From Paracoccaceae bacterium (GTDB lineage: Bacteria; Pseudomonadota; Alphaproteobacteria; Rhodobacterales; Rhodobacteraceae), in the NCBI GenBank assembly GCA_017854585.1, contig JAFMHK010000029.1, positions 1-40,953 of the forward strand: 40,953 nt of DNA. The letters are read 5' to 3'. The position numbers and the translations under genes were made by a program. Positions 9,303 to 18,643 of this stretch are shown here, piece by piece. Position 1 is the first letter of the stretch, and every line of letters begins with the position of its first letter. Under the pieces are notes generated by a model. It had not been told where the DNA came from and made no database searches. It was given only the letters and a program-made list of their open reading frames with translations.

Positions 9303-11468
9303 TTAGCCCCCGGCCCGCAGTGTGACCCAGGTTACAAGGACGACAATCCCCAGAACCATGGCAAAGGCATAATGGAATAGGTAGCCGGACTGTGCCCGGC
9401 CCGCGAGGCGGGTGATAAAGGGAATGATCCCCAGTGCCAGCCCGTTGATGCCGCCGTCGATCACGCGGCCATCAATGGCCTTCCACAAGAAGCGGCCAAG
9501 CGCTTTCGCGGGTCGAACGAAGATGGCACCGTAGATCTCATCGAAATACCACTTGTTCAGCAAGAACAGGTAGAGCGGGCGGTTGACCTCGGCCCAACGC
9601 GCGGGAAGGCCCGGAGACACGAGGTAGAACAACGTCGCAGTCGCCAGTCCGATGATCATGGCAACGAACGGGCTCCACTTGACCCATGTGGGCACTTCGT
9701 GGGCTTCGTTCAGCACATTGTTCCCCGGTGCCGCATGGATCGCGCCTTGGCCCGGTGCACCGGTCAGGACGTAATGCGGATAAGCTGCATACGCGCCTTC
9801 CGCCGCATGATCGCCGGTTTCGGCGGTTGGCGCGGCATGGGTGTCTTCGGCGGTGGCAACGACCTCGGTGCCATGTCCGGCGTCAGCCGCACCATGGTCA
9901 CCTTCGACCGCTCCATGGTCGCCTTCGACCGCATAGGGAACACCAAAGAACCGCCCAACATCATCGGTGTGGCCGAAAAAGCTGTTGTACCAGACAAAGC
10001 CCGACAAGACCGCCCCGATGCCAAGCACGCCCAGCGGGGCCAGCATGGTCCATGGCGATTCATGCGCATGGTCATGGGTGTGCTTGTCGCCACGCGGGGT
10101 CCCGAAAAACGTCAGGAACATCAGGCGCCAGGAATAGAAGCTGGTGAAAAGCGCCGCGACGACCAGCATCCAGAACGCATAACTGCCCAGCCCGCCACCG
10201 AACGCAAAGGCGCTTTCGATCACGGCATCCTTTGAGAAGAAGCCCGCAAAACCGAAATACGTCGTGGGAATGCCCACACCCGTGATGGCCAGCGTCCCAA
10301 CAAGCATTGCGGCAAAGGTATAGGGGATCTTTTTGCGCAGCCCGCCGTAATTCCGCATGTCCTGTTCATGGTGCATCGCATGAATCACCGACCCGGCCCC
10401 AAGGAACAACATCGCCTTGAAGAACGCGTGGGTCAGCAGGTGGAACATCGCCACCGAATAGACGCCGACACCTGCGGCCACGAACATATAGCCAAGCTGC
10501 GAACAGGTCGAATAGGCGATGACGCGCTTGATATCGTTTTGCACCAAGCCCACCGTTGCCGCGAAGAACGCCGTCGCGGCACCAACGATGATGATGAAGT
10601 TGGTGGCAAAGGGCGCATATTCCATGATCGGCGACATGCGGCAGATCAAGAACACACCGGCCGTGACCATTGTTGCGGCGTGGATCAGGGCGGAGACCGG
10701 GGTTGGCCCCTCCATCGCGTCCGGTAGCCACGTGTGGAGGAACAACTGCGCCGATTTCCCCATTGCGCCGATGAACAGCAGCATGCCGATCGTGTTGGCG
10801 GCGTTCACCTCGTACCCAAGGAACTGGAAGGTGGTTTCCATCAACTCCGGCCCCATGGCCAGAATCACGTCGAACTGGATGCTGTCTGCCATCCAGAACA
10901 GCGCGAATATCGCCAGCAGAAAGCCGAAATCGCCAACGCGGTTCACGATGAACGCTTTCATCGCGGCAGCGCCCGCGCTTGGCTTGCGGTAGTAGAAGCC
11001 GATCAGCAGATAAGACGCGACGCCCACACCTTCCCAGCCAAAGAACAACTGCAAGAGGTTATCGGCCGTCACAAGCATCAGCATCGTGAAGGTAAAGAAC
11101 GACAGGTATGCGAAGAACCGGGGCCTATAGACCTCGCCTTCGCGGAAATTGTCATCATGCGCCATGTAGCCGAACGAATACAGGTGCACGAGCGCGGAGA
11201 CCGTGGTGATCACGATCAGCATGATCGCCGTCAGACGGTCGATGCGGATCGCCCAATCGGTGAACAGGCTGCCGCTCTCGATCCATGTGAACAAGCTGCG
11301 GGTGTAGGTTTCGCCGTCGAAGCCAAGAAACACGATCCAGCTGAGCAGCGCCGACAGGAACAACATGCCTGTCGCCACGACGCAAGCCGCCTGTTCCCCG
11401 ATCAACCGCCACGTGAAACCGCAGATCAACGCACCGACAAGGGGCCCGAAAAGGAGGATGGTTTCCAT
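9303..11468 (-). CDS. nuoL: NADH-quinone oxidoreductase subunit L with His/Ala-rich insert
   Basis: Largest antiporter-like subunit of complex I, located at the distal end of the membrane arm with a long lateral helix; 721 residues, longer than E. coli NuoL (about 613). Core motifs include [20 protein letters not shown] (about 138-157) with the channel Glu, the lysine region [19 protein letters not shown], and [14 protein letters not shown]. Residues about 512-560 form a low-complexity acidic and histidine-rich insert with a duplicated 7-residue unit (EGDHGAV type), encoded by a 21-bp tandem duplication at 9893-9934. A shorter [12 protein letters not shown] segment lies about 462-473. The insert falls between predicted transmembrane segments and probably forms a loop. 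It sits 4 bases after the nuoK stop. Confidence 0.96.
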   Translation of the reverse strand: METILLFGPLVGALICGFTWRLIGEQAACVVATGMLFLSALLSWIVFLGFDGETYTRSLFTWIESGSLFTDWAIRIDRLTAIMLIVITTVSALVHLYSFGYMAHDDNFREGEVYRPRFFAYLSFFTFTMLMLVTADNLLQLFFGWEGVGVASYLLIGFYYRKPSAGAAAMKAFIVNRVGDFGFLLAIFALFWMADSIQFDVILAMGPELMETTFQFLGYEVNAANTIGMLLFIGAMGKSAQLFLHTWLPDAMEGPTPVSALIHAATMVTAGVFLICRMSPIMEYAPFATNFIIIVGAATAFFAATVGLVQNDIKRVIAYSTCSQLGYMFVAAGVGVYSVAMFHLLTHAFFKAMLFLGAGSVIHAMHHEQDMRNYGGLRKKIPYTFAAMLVGTLAITGVGIPTTYFGFAGFFSKDAVIESAFAFGGGLGSYAFWMLVVAALFTSFYSWRLMFLTFFGTPRGDKHTHDHAHESPWTMLAPLGVLGIGAVLSGFVWYNSFFGHTDDVGRFFGVPYAVEGDHGAVEGDHGAADAGHGTEVVATAEDTHAAPTAETGDHAAEGAYAAYPHYVLTGAPGQGAIHAAPGNNVLNEAHEVPTWVKWSPFVAMIIGLATATLFYLVSPGLPARWAEVNRPLYLFLLNKWYFDEIYGAIFVRPAKALGRFLWKAIDGRVIDGGINGLALGIIPFITRLAGRAQSGYLFHYAFAMVLGIVVLVTWVTLRAGG
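9893..9934 (-). repeat. 21-bp in-frame tandem duplication inside nuoL
   Basis: Two near-identical 21-bp units (period 21, from CATGGTC at 9893 and again at 9914) encode the repeated 7-residue Val-Glu-Gly-Asp-His-Gly-Ala unit in the NuoL insert. Slippage at this site would change loop length without a frameshift. Confidence 0.7.
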
Positions 11469-11472
11469 TGCC

Positions 11473-11781
11473 TCAGCCCTTCATCACATTGACGTCTTCA
11501 ACCGCGATGGTGCCACGGTTGCGGAAGAAACAGACCAAGATCGCGAGCCCGATCGCGGCTTCGGCGGCTGCAACCGTCAGGATGAACATGGTGAACACCT
11601 GCCCCGTCAGATCACCCAGGTAATACGAAAACGCGACCAGGTTGATGTTGACCGCAAGCAGCATCAGCTCGATCGACATCAAGATGACGATGACGTTCTT
11701 GCGGTTCAGGAATATCCCGAAAATGCCGATGACGAACAGCACAGCGGCCACCGTCAGGTAATGTTCCAGTCCTATCGTCAT
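11473..11781 (-). CDS. nuoK: NADH-quinone oxidoreductase subunit K
   Basis: Small three-helix membrane subunit of complex I (102 residues) that forms part of the proton-conducting E-channel with NuoJ, NuoH and NuoA. The sequence shows the expected [20 protein letters not shown] start, the conserved glutamate in [16 protein letters not shown] and a second in [17 protein letters not shown]. Start ATG 11781 has GGAGGG 5 bases upstream. The intergenic distance to nuoL is 4 bases and to nuoJ 69 bases. Family length is normal. Confidence 0.96.
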   Translation of the reverse strand: MTIGLEHYLTVAAVLFVIGIFGIFLNRKNVIVILMSIELMLLAVNINLVAFSYYLGDLTGQVFTMFILTVAAAEAAIGLAILVCFFRNRGTIAVEDVNVMKG

Positions 11782-11850
11782 CTCGTCCCTCCGGGGTCTA
11801 GCCCCCGTGTGTCGTCCAAACAGCCGCGCGTTGGCGGTATGGCGGTGCCG

Positions 11851-12465
11851 TTAAAGCCCCTGCCCCGGTTTCACGTCCTTCAATTCCATCGCTTTTTTCG
11901 GGTCGCGCATCATCTGCGCCACCACATCCTGACGCTTCACATCCACCCGGTGCCGCAGTGTCAGGACAATCGCGCCCACCATCGCAACCAGCAAGATCAG
12001 GCCCGCCAGTTGGAACAACAGGAAATACCGGTCGTACAAGATCAGGCCCAGCGCCTGAGTGTTATGCGCCACGTCCAGCGACGGCGTCGGGTTGCCCAGC
12101 CGCCCTTCGATGCCTTCCGAGAACTGCCAGTTGCCGAACGCGATGCCCAACTGCATCAGCAAGACAATCCCGATCAGGCCCGCCACGGGAACATAGGTAG
12201 CCATTTCCGCCTTGAGCGCGGCAAAATCCACGTCCAGCATCATCACCACGAACAGGAACAAGACCGCGACCGCGCCGACGTAGACGATGATCAGCAGCAT
12301 CGCCACGAACTCGGCCCCGATCAGCACGAACAGGCCAGCGGCCGACAGAAACGACAAGATCAGCCAAAGCACCGAATGCACCGGGTTGCGCGCAACCACG
12401 GTGAACAAGCCACCCGTGATCAGCGTGATCGCAAAGGCCCAGAAGCTCAGATCGGCAATTCCCAT
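11851..12465 (-). CDS. nuoJ: NADH-quinone oxidoreductase subunit J
   Basis: Membrane subunit of complex I (204 residues) with five predicted helices, including the region that forms the pi-bulge helix. Recognisable blocks are [40 protein letters not shown] and VVMMLDVDF. The C-terminal cytoplasmic tail (about 170-204) is polar and Lys-rich. It starts 3 bases after the stop of the decarboxylase-like gene, which separates it from nuoI. Nothing unusual in length. Confidence 0.96.
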   Translation of the reverse strand: MGIADLSFWAFAITLITGGLFTVVARNPVHSVLWLILSFLSAAGLFVLIGAEFVAMLLIIVYVGAVAVLFLFVVMMLDVDFAALKAEMATYVPVAGLIGIVLLMQLGIAFGNWQFSEGIEGRLGNPTPSLDVAHNTQALGLILYDRYFLLFQLAGLILLVAMVGAIVLTLRHRVDVKRQDVVAQMMRDPKKAMELKDVKPGQGL

Positions 12466-12468
12466 GAT

Positions 12469-12882
12469 CTACTCCGTCTCTTCGTCGATGACCTGTTTGG
12501 CCAATTCCATCGCCTTGTTCATGGCAGGCACGCCACCAAAAACCGCCGCCAGCCCGATGGCCTCGGCGATTTCCTGTTTCGTGGCACCGGTTTCCAACGC
12601 ATGGCGCACCGTCAGGCGGATCTGCGGTTCAGCTTGCGCACCCTGAATGGTCAAACCCTGCAGTGTCAGCAACAGACGCGTCTTGGCATCAAGCCCTTCG
12701 GGGTTGAACTGCTTGCCCAGAAACGCCTCCAACATCTCTGCGGGAACGGTCGGCCACATCTTGTCAAAGCTTGCGGGGGTAAAGCTGGCCAACGCCGGGT
12801 TCACGTTCTTCACCCAGTCCTGCATCAGGCTCTGGGTCTGGGAGAACATCGCTTCGAACGGGTTTTTCGGTGTGTCGGTCAT
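12469..12882 (-). CDS. Carboxymuconolactone decarboxylase (AhpD)-like protein inside nuo
   Basis: A 137-residue soluble protein without cysteines. Residues about 60-130 ([34 protein letters not shown]) match the helical core of the CMD/AhpD-like family. The AhpD redox CxxC is absent, so peroxidase-type chemistry is not expected. The first 40 residues ([20 protein letters not shown]) look like an amphipathic phasin-like helix. Its ATG overlaps the nuoI stop by 4 bases and nuoJ starts 3 bases after its stop, so it is tightly built into the operon between nuoI and nuoJ. A role in complex I assembly or in lipid or quinone handling would be inference only. Confidence 0.75.
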   Translation of the reverse strand: MTDTPKNPFEAMFSQTQSLMQDWVKNVNPALASFTPASFDKMWPTVPAEMLEAFLGKQFNPEGLDAKTRLLLTLQGLTIQGAQAEPQIRLTVRHALETGATKQEIAEAIGLAAVFGGVPAMNKAMELAKQVIDEETE

Positions 12883-13373
12883 CGGTAGGGTGCATCCATT
12901 TCAAGGTTGCGGGCAATTTCGGCTTCCCACCTGTCGCCGTTCTCCAGAAGCTTGGCCTTGTCGTAATACAGCTCTTCACGGGTTTCCGTGGCAAACTCGA
13001 AATTCGGGCCTTCGACGATCGCGTCGACGGGGCACGCCTCTTGGCAGAAACCGCAGTAGATGCATTTCGTCATGTCGATGTCGTACCGCGTGGTGCGGCG
13101 GGACCCGTCATCACGAGGTTCGGCATCAATCGTGATGGCCTGCGCCGGGCAGATCGCCTCGCACAGCTTGCACGCGATGCACCGTTCTTCGCCATTGGGG
13201 TAGCGGCGCAATGCATGCTCACCACGAAAGCGGGGCGAAAGCGGCCCCTTTTCATGCGGATAGTTCAGCGTCGCCTTGGGGGCGAAGAAATACTTCATCC
13301 CCAGCCCGAAGCCCTTGAAGAAGTCAGCCAGCAGAAAATACTTGGCCGCACGAGTATAGTCGATCTGGGTCAT
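12879..13373 (-). CDS. nuoI: NADH-quinone oxidoreductase subunit I
   Basis: Ferredoxin-type subunit of complex I that carries clusters N6a and N6b in the peripheral arm next to the membrane. The 164-residue sequence has two complete CxxCxxCxxxCP motifs (Cys65/68/71/75 and Cys104/107/110/114), within [17 protein letters not shown] and [17 protein letters not shown]. The N-terminal amphipathic helix [18 protein letters not shown] is typical of alphaproteobacterial NuoI. It lies 6 bases after nuoH and overlaps the next gene by 4. Confidence 0.97.
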   Translation of the reverse strand: MTQIDYTRAAKYFLLADFFKGFGLGMKYFFAPKATLNYPHEKGPLSPRFRGEHALRRYPNGEERCIACKLCEAICPAQAITIDAEPRDDGSRRTTRYDIDMTKCIYCGFCQEACPVDAIVEGPNFEFATETREELYYDKAKLLENGDRWEAEIARNLEMDAPYR

Positions 13374-13379
13374 GATGGT

Positions 13380-14417
13380 TCAGCCCCCAATCGCCCAGCG
13401 GGCCCAAAAGCCGCCAAGCACTTCGAATTTCGCCAAGAACGCCACGATCACGACCCAAGCCAGCGACATGGGAAGGAACACTTTCCAGCCAAGGCGCATC
13501 AACTGGTCATAGCGATAGCGCGGCACGATGGCCTTCACCATCGCGAACAGGAAGAAGAAGAACGCCATCTTCGCCACCATCCACAACGCGCCGTCGGGCA
13601 GGCCGGGGATGGGCGACAACCAGCCACCAAAGAAAAGCAGGCTGATCAAGGCGCACATCAGGAAAATGGCAATATATTCGCCCGCCATGAACAACAAGAA
13701 CGGCGTTGACGAATATTCCACCTGATAACCGGCAACCAGTTCGGATTCCGCCTCGGGCAGATCGAAGGGCGGGCGGTTGGTTTCCGCCAGACAACTGATG
13801 AAGAACAGGAACACCATCGGGAAATGCGGCAGCCAATACCAGTTAAACAGGCCGAAATCGCCATCCTGTGCGCGCACGATGTCGCCAAAGTTCAGCGATC
13901 CGGTGGAGATGATGACCCCCACGATGATCAAGCCGATGGAAACCTCGTAGGAAATCATCTGCGCGGCAGACCGCAACGAGCCAAGGAACGGATACTTCGA
14001 ATTCGATGCCCAGCCGCCCATGATGACGCCGTAGACCTCAAGGCTGGATACAGCGAAGACAAACAAGATCGCCACGTTGATGTCGGACAACACCCAAGTG
14101 TCGTTGAACGGAATCACGGCCCACGCAAGCATCGCCAAAACGAAACTGGTCAAAGGGGCCAGCATGAACACCGTGCGGTCGGCCCCGGCGGGCACCACGA
14201 CCTCTTTCACCACGTATTTCAGGGCGTCGGCCACTGTCTGCAACAGGCCGAAAACGCCCACCACGTTCGGTCCGCGCCGCATCTGCACCGCAGCCCAGAT
14301 TTTCCGGTCGCCGTAGACCAGAAACAGCAGGCTGACCATAACGAAGCCGATCACCAACAGGCATTGCGCCACGATGATCAGGCCAAGACCAGCCGTTGTT
14401 GAAAAGAAACCGTCCAT
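13380..14417 (-). CDS. nuoH: NADH-quinone oxidoreductase subunit H
   Basis: Membrane subunit of complex I (345 residues) that forms the quinone-binding chamber together with NuoB and NuoD. Signature segments are [20 protein letters not shown] (about 36-55), [20 protein letters not shown] and [20 protein letters not shown], the last containing the acidic residues of the E-channel entrance. It follows the lipoprotein gene by 7 bases and precedes nuoI by 6. Length and sequence are normal. Confidence 0.97.
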   Translation of the reverse strand: MDGFFSTTAGLGLIIVAQCLLVIGFVMVSLLFLVYGDRKIWAAVQMRRGPNVVGVFGLLQTVADALKYVVKEVVVPAGADRTVFMLAPLTSFVLAMLAWAVIPFNDTWVLSDINVAILFVFAVSSLEVYGVIMGGWASNSKYPFLGSLRSAAQMISYEVSIGLIIVGVIISTGSLNFGDIVRAQDGDFGLFNWYWLPHFPMVFLFFISCLAETNRPPFDLPEAESELVAGYQVEYSSTPFLLFMAGEYIAIFLMCALISLLFFGGWLSPIPGLPDGALWMVAKMAFFFFLFAMVKAIVPRYRYDQLMRLGWKVFLPMSLAWVVIVAFLAKFEVLGGFWARWAIGG

Positions 14418-14424
14418 GTCGTCC

Positions 14425-14814
14425 TCACACCGTCGGTATGCCTTGCTCGGCGCAGGCGGCCGTCACCACTTCGGCGTCCAGCGTTTGCACCCCCCGAGGG
14501 AGCGCTGGCGAGATGGTGTAAACCGCATCTGCAACCCAAACGCCACCCTCTTCCTGCACATTTGTGCGGACATGTCGCGCAAAACCGAACCCGCGGATCA
14601 GCGTATATTGCGCTGCGGCACAGCGCGCATAGTCGCTGACGTTTTGTTGGGTGGCCACACCCGTCATCTGCACACGAAAATTCACCAGATCATCATCCAA
14701 CAACCGCGTCTCCACCCCGTCATAGCTGGCAGGGGGGCCATTTGGCGTTGTGACACAGCCGCCCAGCAGGCTCAGAGCGGCAAGGCCCGCCATCAAGATT
14801 GTGGCGCGGGCCAT
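14425..14814 (-). CDS. Small lipoprotein encoded between nuoG and nuoH
   Basis: A 129-residue protein whose start was set at ATG 14814, 5 bases after the nuoG stop; the longer open frame upstream is only the overlap with nuoG. The N-terminus [20 protein letters not shown] is a lipoprotein signal with lipobox LGGC and Cys20. The mature part includes [19 protein letters not shown] and further cysteines at about residues 62 and 122, which may form a disulphide. I recognise no named family, although small ORFs are known at such positions in nuo operons of Rhodobacter and Paracoccus. Attachment to the periplasmic side of a membrane is expected, so any complex I role would be from the periplasmic face. 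This is inferred. Confidence 0.75.
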   Translation of the reverse strand: MARATILMAGLAALSLLGGCVTTPNGPPASYDGVETRLLDDDLVNFRVQMTGVATQQNVSDYARCAAAQYTLIRGFGFARHVRTNVQEEGGVWVADAVYTISPALPRGVQTLDAEVVTAACAEQGIPTV

Positions 14815-14819
14815 GCCGC

Positions 14820-16838
14820 CTACTCCGCCGCGATCCTTGTTTCCGCCCGGGCCTTGGCCCCGGCGCTGAGTTCCGCCATCAGGGCACTGGCGCGGGCAAT
14901 CGGGTTGACCAGATAATGATCCGCCACCGCGCGCACGAAATCCGCCTTGCCCATGGCTTTCAACGGCAGTGCCTGCCATTCGTTTTCGGGCACATCATCG
15001 ACCTTGGCCAGATAGGGCACCGCTGCCGCCAAGACCCGGCGCAGCGCCGGCAGCGTGTCGTAAGGCAGCGTCGCGCCCAATTCCGCCGACAGCGCCCGCA
15101 AGATCGCCCAGTTTTCCTTGGCCTCGCCGGGGGGGAAGCCGGCACGAAATGCCAGCTGCGGGCGACCTTCGGTGTTGACGAACAGGCCCGCCTCTTCGGT
15201 GTAGGCGGCGGCGGGCAGGATGATATCGGCCCGGTGTGCGCCACGGTCCCCATGCGAACCCTGATAAATGACCACGGGTCCGGCAGCGATATCCACCTCG
15301 TCGGCACCAAGGTTATAAATCACATCCGCGTCGGCTATGGCCTTGGATATACCGCCGTCGGTCACGGCTCCGACGTCCATCGCGCCGACACGGCCGGCAG
15401 CGGTATGCAAGATCAACAGGCCCGATCCGGTCCGCTCGGCCAATGCCATTGCATGCGCCAACACAGCCTCGCCGTCCGCTTCGCGCAACGCACCCTGCCC
15501 GACGATGACAATGGAGGGTTCCTCCAGCACCGCGGTGAACTTCTGGTCAATCAGCTTGGCCAGCGCGGCCCGGTCCGTTCCCATGTGCGCATAGTCGTAG
15601 GTCAGGTCCACCGCCATACCGATCAGGCCGACATTGGCGCCTTTCGTCCATGCCTTGCGAATGCGGGCATTCAGCACGGGCGCTTCGGCGCGCGGATTGG
15701 TTCCGATCAGCATGATATGCTTGGCGCAATCGATATCCTCGATTGTCGCGGTGCCGGCATAAGCGCCGCGATTCCCAGCCGGCAGTTTTGTGCCATCGGT
15801 GCGGCATTCCACATGCCCGCCCTGTCCCTCGATCAGCTGCTTCAGGGCGAATACCGCCTCGACCGGGGCCAGATCACCAACCAGTCCGGCCAGGTTCTTG
15901 CCTTTCATCGCAGCCGCCGCCTTGCCCAGCGCCTCGGCCCAGCTGGCTTTGCGCAACTTGCCATTCTCGCGGATATAGGGGGTATCAAGACGCTGACGGC
16001 GCAGCCCGTCCCATACGAAACGCGAACGGTCGGCCAGCCACTCTTCGTTCACACCATCATGGTTGCGCGGCAGAATGCGCATGACTTCACGGCCCTTGGT
16101 ATCCACGCGGATGTTGCTGCCCAACGCATCCATCACGTCGATGGATTCGGTCTTGGTCAGCTCCCACGGGCGCGCGGTGAAGGCATAAGGCTTGGACGTC
16201 AGCGCGCCCACCGGACACAGATCCACGATATTGCCCTGCAATTCGCTGTCCAGCGTAGCACCCAGATAGCTGGTAATCTCGCTATCCTCGCCACGCCCGG
16301 TCTGGCCAAGTTCGGGTATGCCCGCAACTTCGGTGATGAAGCGGACGCACCGGGTGCATGAAATGCACCGCGTCATCGCGGTGCCCACCAGCGGGCCAAG
16401 GTCCATCACATCAGCGGCGCGCTTGGGTTCGCGGTAACGGCTGAAGTCGACGCCGTAAGCCATCGCCTGATCCTGCAAATCACACTCGCCGCCCTGATCA
16501 CAAATCGGGCAATCCAGCGGGTGGTTGATCAGCAGAAACTCCATCACGCCTTCGCGCGCCTTCTTCACCATGGGCGAATTGGTTTTTACTACCGGCGGTT
16601 GACCTTCCGGTCCGGGGCGCAAGTCCTTGACCTGCATCGCACAGCTGGCTGCGGGTTTTGGCGGCCCGCCGACAACCTCGACCAGACACATCCGGCAGTT
16701 GCCCGCGATGGACAGCCGTTCGTGATAACAAAACCGGGGAATTTCCACCCCGGCCTGTTCGCATGCCTGAATAAGGGTCATGGCCGGATCGACCTCAACC
16801 TCTTTGCCGTCGATGATGATCTTGCGCAGGTCGCCCAT
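14820..16838 (-). CDS. nuoG: NADH-quinone oxidoreductase subunit G
   Basis: Large iron-sulphur subunit of the peripheral arm (672 residues from ATG 16838), molybdopterin-oxidoreductase-like fold without the cofactor role. It carries the [2Fe-2S] site (Cys37, Cys48, Cys51, Cys66 in [15 protein letters not shown]), the HxxxCxxCxxxxxC cluster (His106, Cys110, Cys113, Cys119) and CISCTRC (158-164) with a following CPVGAL. The open frame extends to 17063, but [16 protein letters not shown] is the family start and AAGGA lies about 9 bases upstream; ATG 16856 is an alternative. It follows the DUF5333-like gene with a 76-base gap and precedes a small lipoprotein gene by 5 bases. Confidence 0.96.
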   Translation of the reverse strand: MGDLRKIIIDGKEVEVDPAMTLIQACEQAGVEIPRFCYHERLSIAGNCRMCLVEVVGGPPKPAASCAMQVKDLRPGPEGQPPVVKTNSPMVKKAREGVMEFLLINHPLDCPICDQGGECDLQDQAMAYGVDFSRYREPKRAADVMDLGPLVGTAMTRCISCTRCVRFITEVAGIPELGQTGRGEDSEITSYLGATLDSELQGNIVDLCPVGALTSKPYAFTARPWELTKTESIDVMDALGSNIRVDTKGREVMRILPRNHDGVNEEWLADRSRFVWDGLRRQRLDTPYIRENGKLRKASWAEALGKAAAAMKGKNLAGLVGDLAPVEAVFALKQLIEGQGGHVECRTDGTKLPAGNRGAYAGTATIEDIDCAKHIMLIGTNPRAEAPVLNARIRKAWTKGANVGLIGMAVDLTYDYAHMGTDRAALAKLIDQKFTAVLEEPSIVIVGQGALREADGEAVLAHAMALAERTGSGLLILHTAAGRVGAMDVGAVTDGGISKAIADADVIYNLGADEVDIAAGPVVIYQGSHGDRGAHRADIILPAAAYTEEAGLFVNTEGRPQLAFRAGFPPGEAKENWAILRALSAELGATLPYDTLPALRRVLAAAVPYLAKVDDVPENEWQALPLKAMGKADFVRAVADHYLVNPIARASALMAELSAGAKARAETRIAAE

Positions 16839-16914
16839 GGGTCGCTGTCCTTCCATTGCGCCCGGGGATGATCTGACAGCCCCAAGGATATTCGCTTTGG
16901 AAGGCGTTCTACTC

Positions 16915-17340
16915 CTACCGGAGCAATCTGCCAATCGTAGACCCTGCGGAAATTTCGTCGCGCCCCACTTGGCACACACCTTCGCTGTCGCCGGGCTCCA
17001 CACCACGGTCCGCGAAATACTGTGCCGCGATCTCGCGATAGCGTTGTTGTTCGGTGCGATCATCGATGAATTCGTTCACTTCCGACCGGGAAAACCCAAG
17101 ACTTTGGGCATGGCGAACAAGGCCTTCGGCAAAACCGAGTGCGCGCAGCAGCCGCGCGTGAACGTCATCGCAGGAGTTGTGAATCTGCCGCCCAACCGCA
17201 ATCACGGTCAATCCCTCATGGATCGTCGGGTCATCGCGCAGTGCCTGCCAGCGGTCGGTTTGCGCCACGCTGACGGTTGTCAGCAGCCCTACGGCAACGG
17301 TCAGCCCGCAGGCCAGCAATATAGAAGTGTAGTGTTTCAT
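16915..17340 (-). CDS. Secreted DUF5333-like protein in the nuo operon
   Basis: A 141-residue protein from ATG 17340, preceded by AAAGG 8 bases upstream. Residues 1-26 are a signal peptide (hydrophobic [20 protein letters not shown] then Gln). The mature part is helical with Cys57 and Cys123 ([34 protein letters not shown]), suggesting a disulphide. From memory it matches the DUF5333 family restricted to Rhodobacterales, usually found between nuoF and nuoG; this was not checked. A periplasmic protein in a complex I operon is unexpected because all peripheral redox subunits face the cytoplasm. Function unknown. Confidence 0.72.
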   Translation of the reverse strand: MKHYTSILLACGLTVAVGLLTTVSVAQTDRWQALRDDPTIHEGLTVIAVGRQIHNSCDDVHARLLRALGFAEGLVRHAQSLGFSRSEVNEFIDDRTEQQRYREIAAQYFADRGVEPGDSEGVCQVGRDEISAGSTIGRLLR

Positions 17341-17399
17341 GGTGACACCTTTCAGGGAATCGTCCCGCCTCAGCACTGGATCTGGTGCAGCAGGTGTCG

Positions 17400-17412
17400 G
17401 TTATTCAATAAC
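17400..17412. repeat. 13-bp palindrome upstream of the DUF5333-like gene
   Basis: GTTATT-C-AATAAC is a perfect 6+1+6 palindrome in the 108-base gap between the 84-aa and DUF5333-like genes, AT-rich against a GC-rich background. It could be a protein-binding site or part of an internal promoter. No further support. Confidence 0.3.
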
Positions 17413-17448
17413 ATCAGATTGACATTACCGCGATGCGCGGGCTGCCGC

Positions 17449-17703
17449 CTACAAACGCACGCCCCAGAAGGCGACGATCAGGTAGATCAGGGTCAAACTG
17501 ACGGCGCAGGCCAAAATACCGTAAAGCGCTGATTCCATGCGCTCGGGCGTGTTCAGCACAATCGCCACCCCAGAGGCCGCGACCGCCCCCAGCAACGCAC
17601 CCAGAATTGACCCGCCGATGCCCCATCGATAGCCGATGATCAGGCCCGATACGCAGAAGATCAGATAGATCAGCGCCAAACCATAGCGGTACACCTGAAC
17701 CAT
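17449..17703 (-). CDS. Small membrane protein (84 aa) in the nuo operon
   Basis: Start set at ATG 17703; the open frame continues upstream but that part looks non-coding. The 84 residues hold three likely transmembrane helices: GLALIYLIFCVSGLIIGY, a Gly/Ala-rich ILGALLGAVAASGVAIVL and ILACAVSLTLIYLIVAFW, with a short polar NTPERMES loop. No family recognised. It stands alone between a 493-base gap and the DUF5333-like gene, and a possible promoter lies about 70 bases upstream. The even hydrophobic pattern and in-operon position support a real gene. A role in the membrane arm of complex I is possible but unsupported. Confidence 0.6.
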   Translation of the reverse strand: MVQVYRYGLALIYLIFCVSGLIIGYRWGIGGSILGALLGAVAASGVAIVLNTPERMESALYGILACAVSLTLIYLIVAFWGVRL

Positions 17704-18196
17704 TCCGCTGCCCTTTCCCACCAACCTTCTTGCGGCGCATGCGACAGGACGCGCCTGCCGGGCCGATCTCTTTGGGCAGAGTATGTATTTGCAAAGCCCC
17801 TGCCGCAATATCCCCTCAGATATCAGAGCCATGGGGTGAGTCCTCTGCGCCACAGCACACCGCAGTGCGGGCGATCAGGCAGGTCCGCGTTTCCGTTCGG
17901 CGGGATTGTCGGATTGGTGCGGTGGTCCGCCATCTTGTGCCACGTTCCAAAGGACCATCATCGCCCCAACGAACAACGTGCTGCCACGTCATTGCGTCCC
18001 CCGCCGCGCGGCTCCGGATCACGCCAGCCGCAAGCGACGACCGCAACCACCAGCCCAAGATCCATCACGATGCGCAAGTTGTTGACCGGCTGGGGATGTC
18101 CGTGCGGCTTCTTACAGGCGGGGATAACTTCACCCGCGCGCCCGTGCAGATATCCGCGGCGCCCGCTTTATGGCCTGTCGCGCGGTCCGAACAGCC
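17704..18196. other. 493-base interval without a confident gene inside the nuo operon
   Basis: Long gap between the 84-aa membrane protein and the DUF3291 gene. On the minus strand two short frames look like parts of one small protein. One runs 18065-17958 (MDLGLVVAVVACGW, then a Gly/Arg-rich stretch). The other, in a different frame, runs about 17976-17875 (LFVGAMMVLWNVAQDGG, then a polar Arg/Lys end). Their GC at third positions, counted by hand at about 60%, is not convincingly coding. No tRNA, IS or strong terminator was seen. Confidence 0.4.
17780..17808 (-). promoter_or_regulatory. Possible internal promoter for the 84-aa gene and downstream nuoG part
   Basis: On the minus strand TTGCGG (17808-17803) is followed after 17 bases by CATACT (17785-17780), four of six matches to the -10 consensus. 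It lies about 70 bases upstream of ATG 17703. It would allow separate expression of the nuoG-N half of the operon. Confidence 0.3.
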
Positions 18197-18643
18197 TCAG
18201 CGCGTGCCGGACGTGTAGCTCCAGTCGAAGGCATGATCCGATGGCCCATGGGCACGCAGATGCGCCAGTCGCGCGCCCGCTTCGACAAGCGTCGGCTCAT
18301 GCCCCTCGGGAAGGGTCCAAAGGACGAACATCGCCGCTTCGGCCGGATGAAACCATTCTTCCTTGCGGTTGTAGAACCGCCCGTGGAGGGTCTTGAAAAC
18401 ATAGTGATTGAGCTTTTCGACGCTTTCCCAGACGGACAGGGTCACGGCCAGGTCCGCATCGCCGACATAGGCCTCGTACGCTGCCTGGTGGTCAGGGTTT
18501 GTCATCCTGTCAAGGCGCCAGACGAACCCGTCACTGCGTTCCGAGACGGCGTAAACAGCGGGCACATTGTCGACAAAGCCTGCGACCTCTGGCTCTCCCG
18601 GCTCCGCCTTGAGGCCCCCAACAGTATGGACCGCAACGTTCAT
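18197..18643 (-). CDS. DUF3291 domain protein coupled to nuoF
   Basis: A 148-residue soluble protein. The block [20 protein letters not shown] followed by FVWRL and the later [29 protein letters not shown] and [18 protein letters not shown] match the DUF3291 family, which has a dimeric alpha-beta barrel-like (ferredoxin-type) appearance resembling antibiotic-biosynthesis monooxygenases; the biochemical role is not known. Its ATG overlaps the nuoF stop as ATGA, so translation is coupled to nuoF. A 493-base gap follows. Why such a protein is tied to the flavin subunit of complex I is unclear; a heme- or flavin-related role would be speculation. Confidence 0.82.
   Translation of the reverse strand: MNVAVHTVGGLKAEPGEPEVAGFVDNVPAVYAVSERSDGFVWRLDRMTNPDHQAAYEAYVGDADLAVTLSVWESVEKLNHYVFKTLHGRFYNRKEEWFHPAEAAMFVLWTLPEGHEPTLVEAGARLAHLRAHGPSDHAFDWSYTSGTR

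Noticed and set aside
11365..12888. 507-codon plus-strand frame opposite nuoK-nuoJ and neighbours
   Set aside because: Gln/His/Asp-rich shadow spanning several genes on the other strand.
14799..16361. 520-codon plus-strand frame opposite nuoG
   Set aside because: Antisense shadow; nuoG is certain and the frame has no recognisable motif or ribosome-binding site.
16839..17063. 75-residue N-terminal extension of NuoG
   Set aside because: It overlaps the DUF5333-like gene and lacks NuoG similarity; the family start is at 16838.
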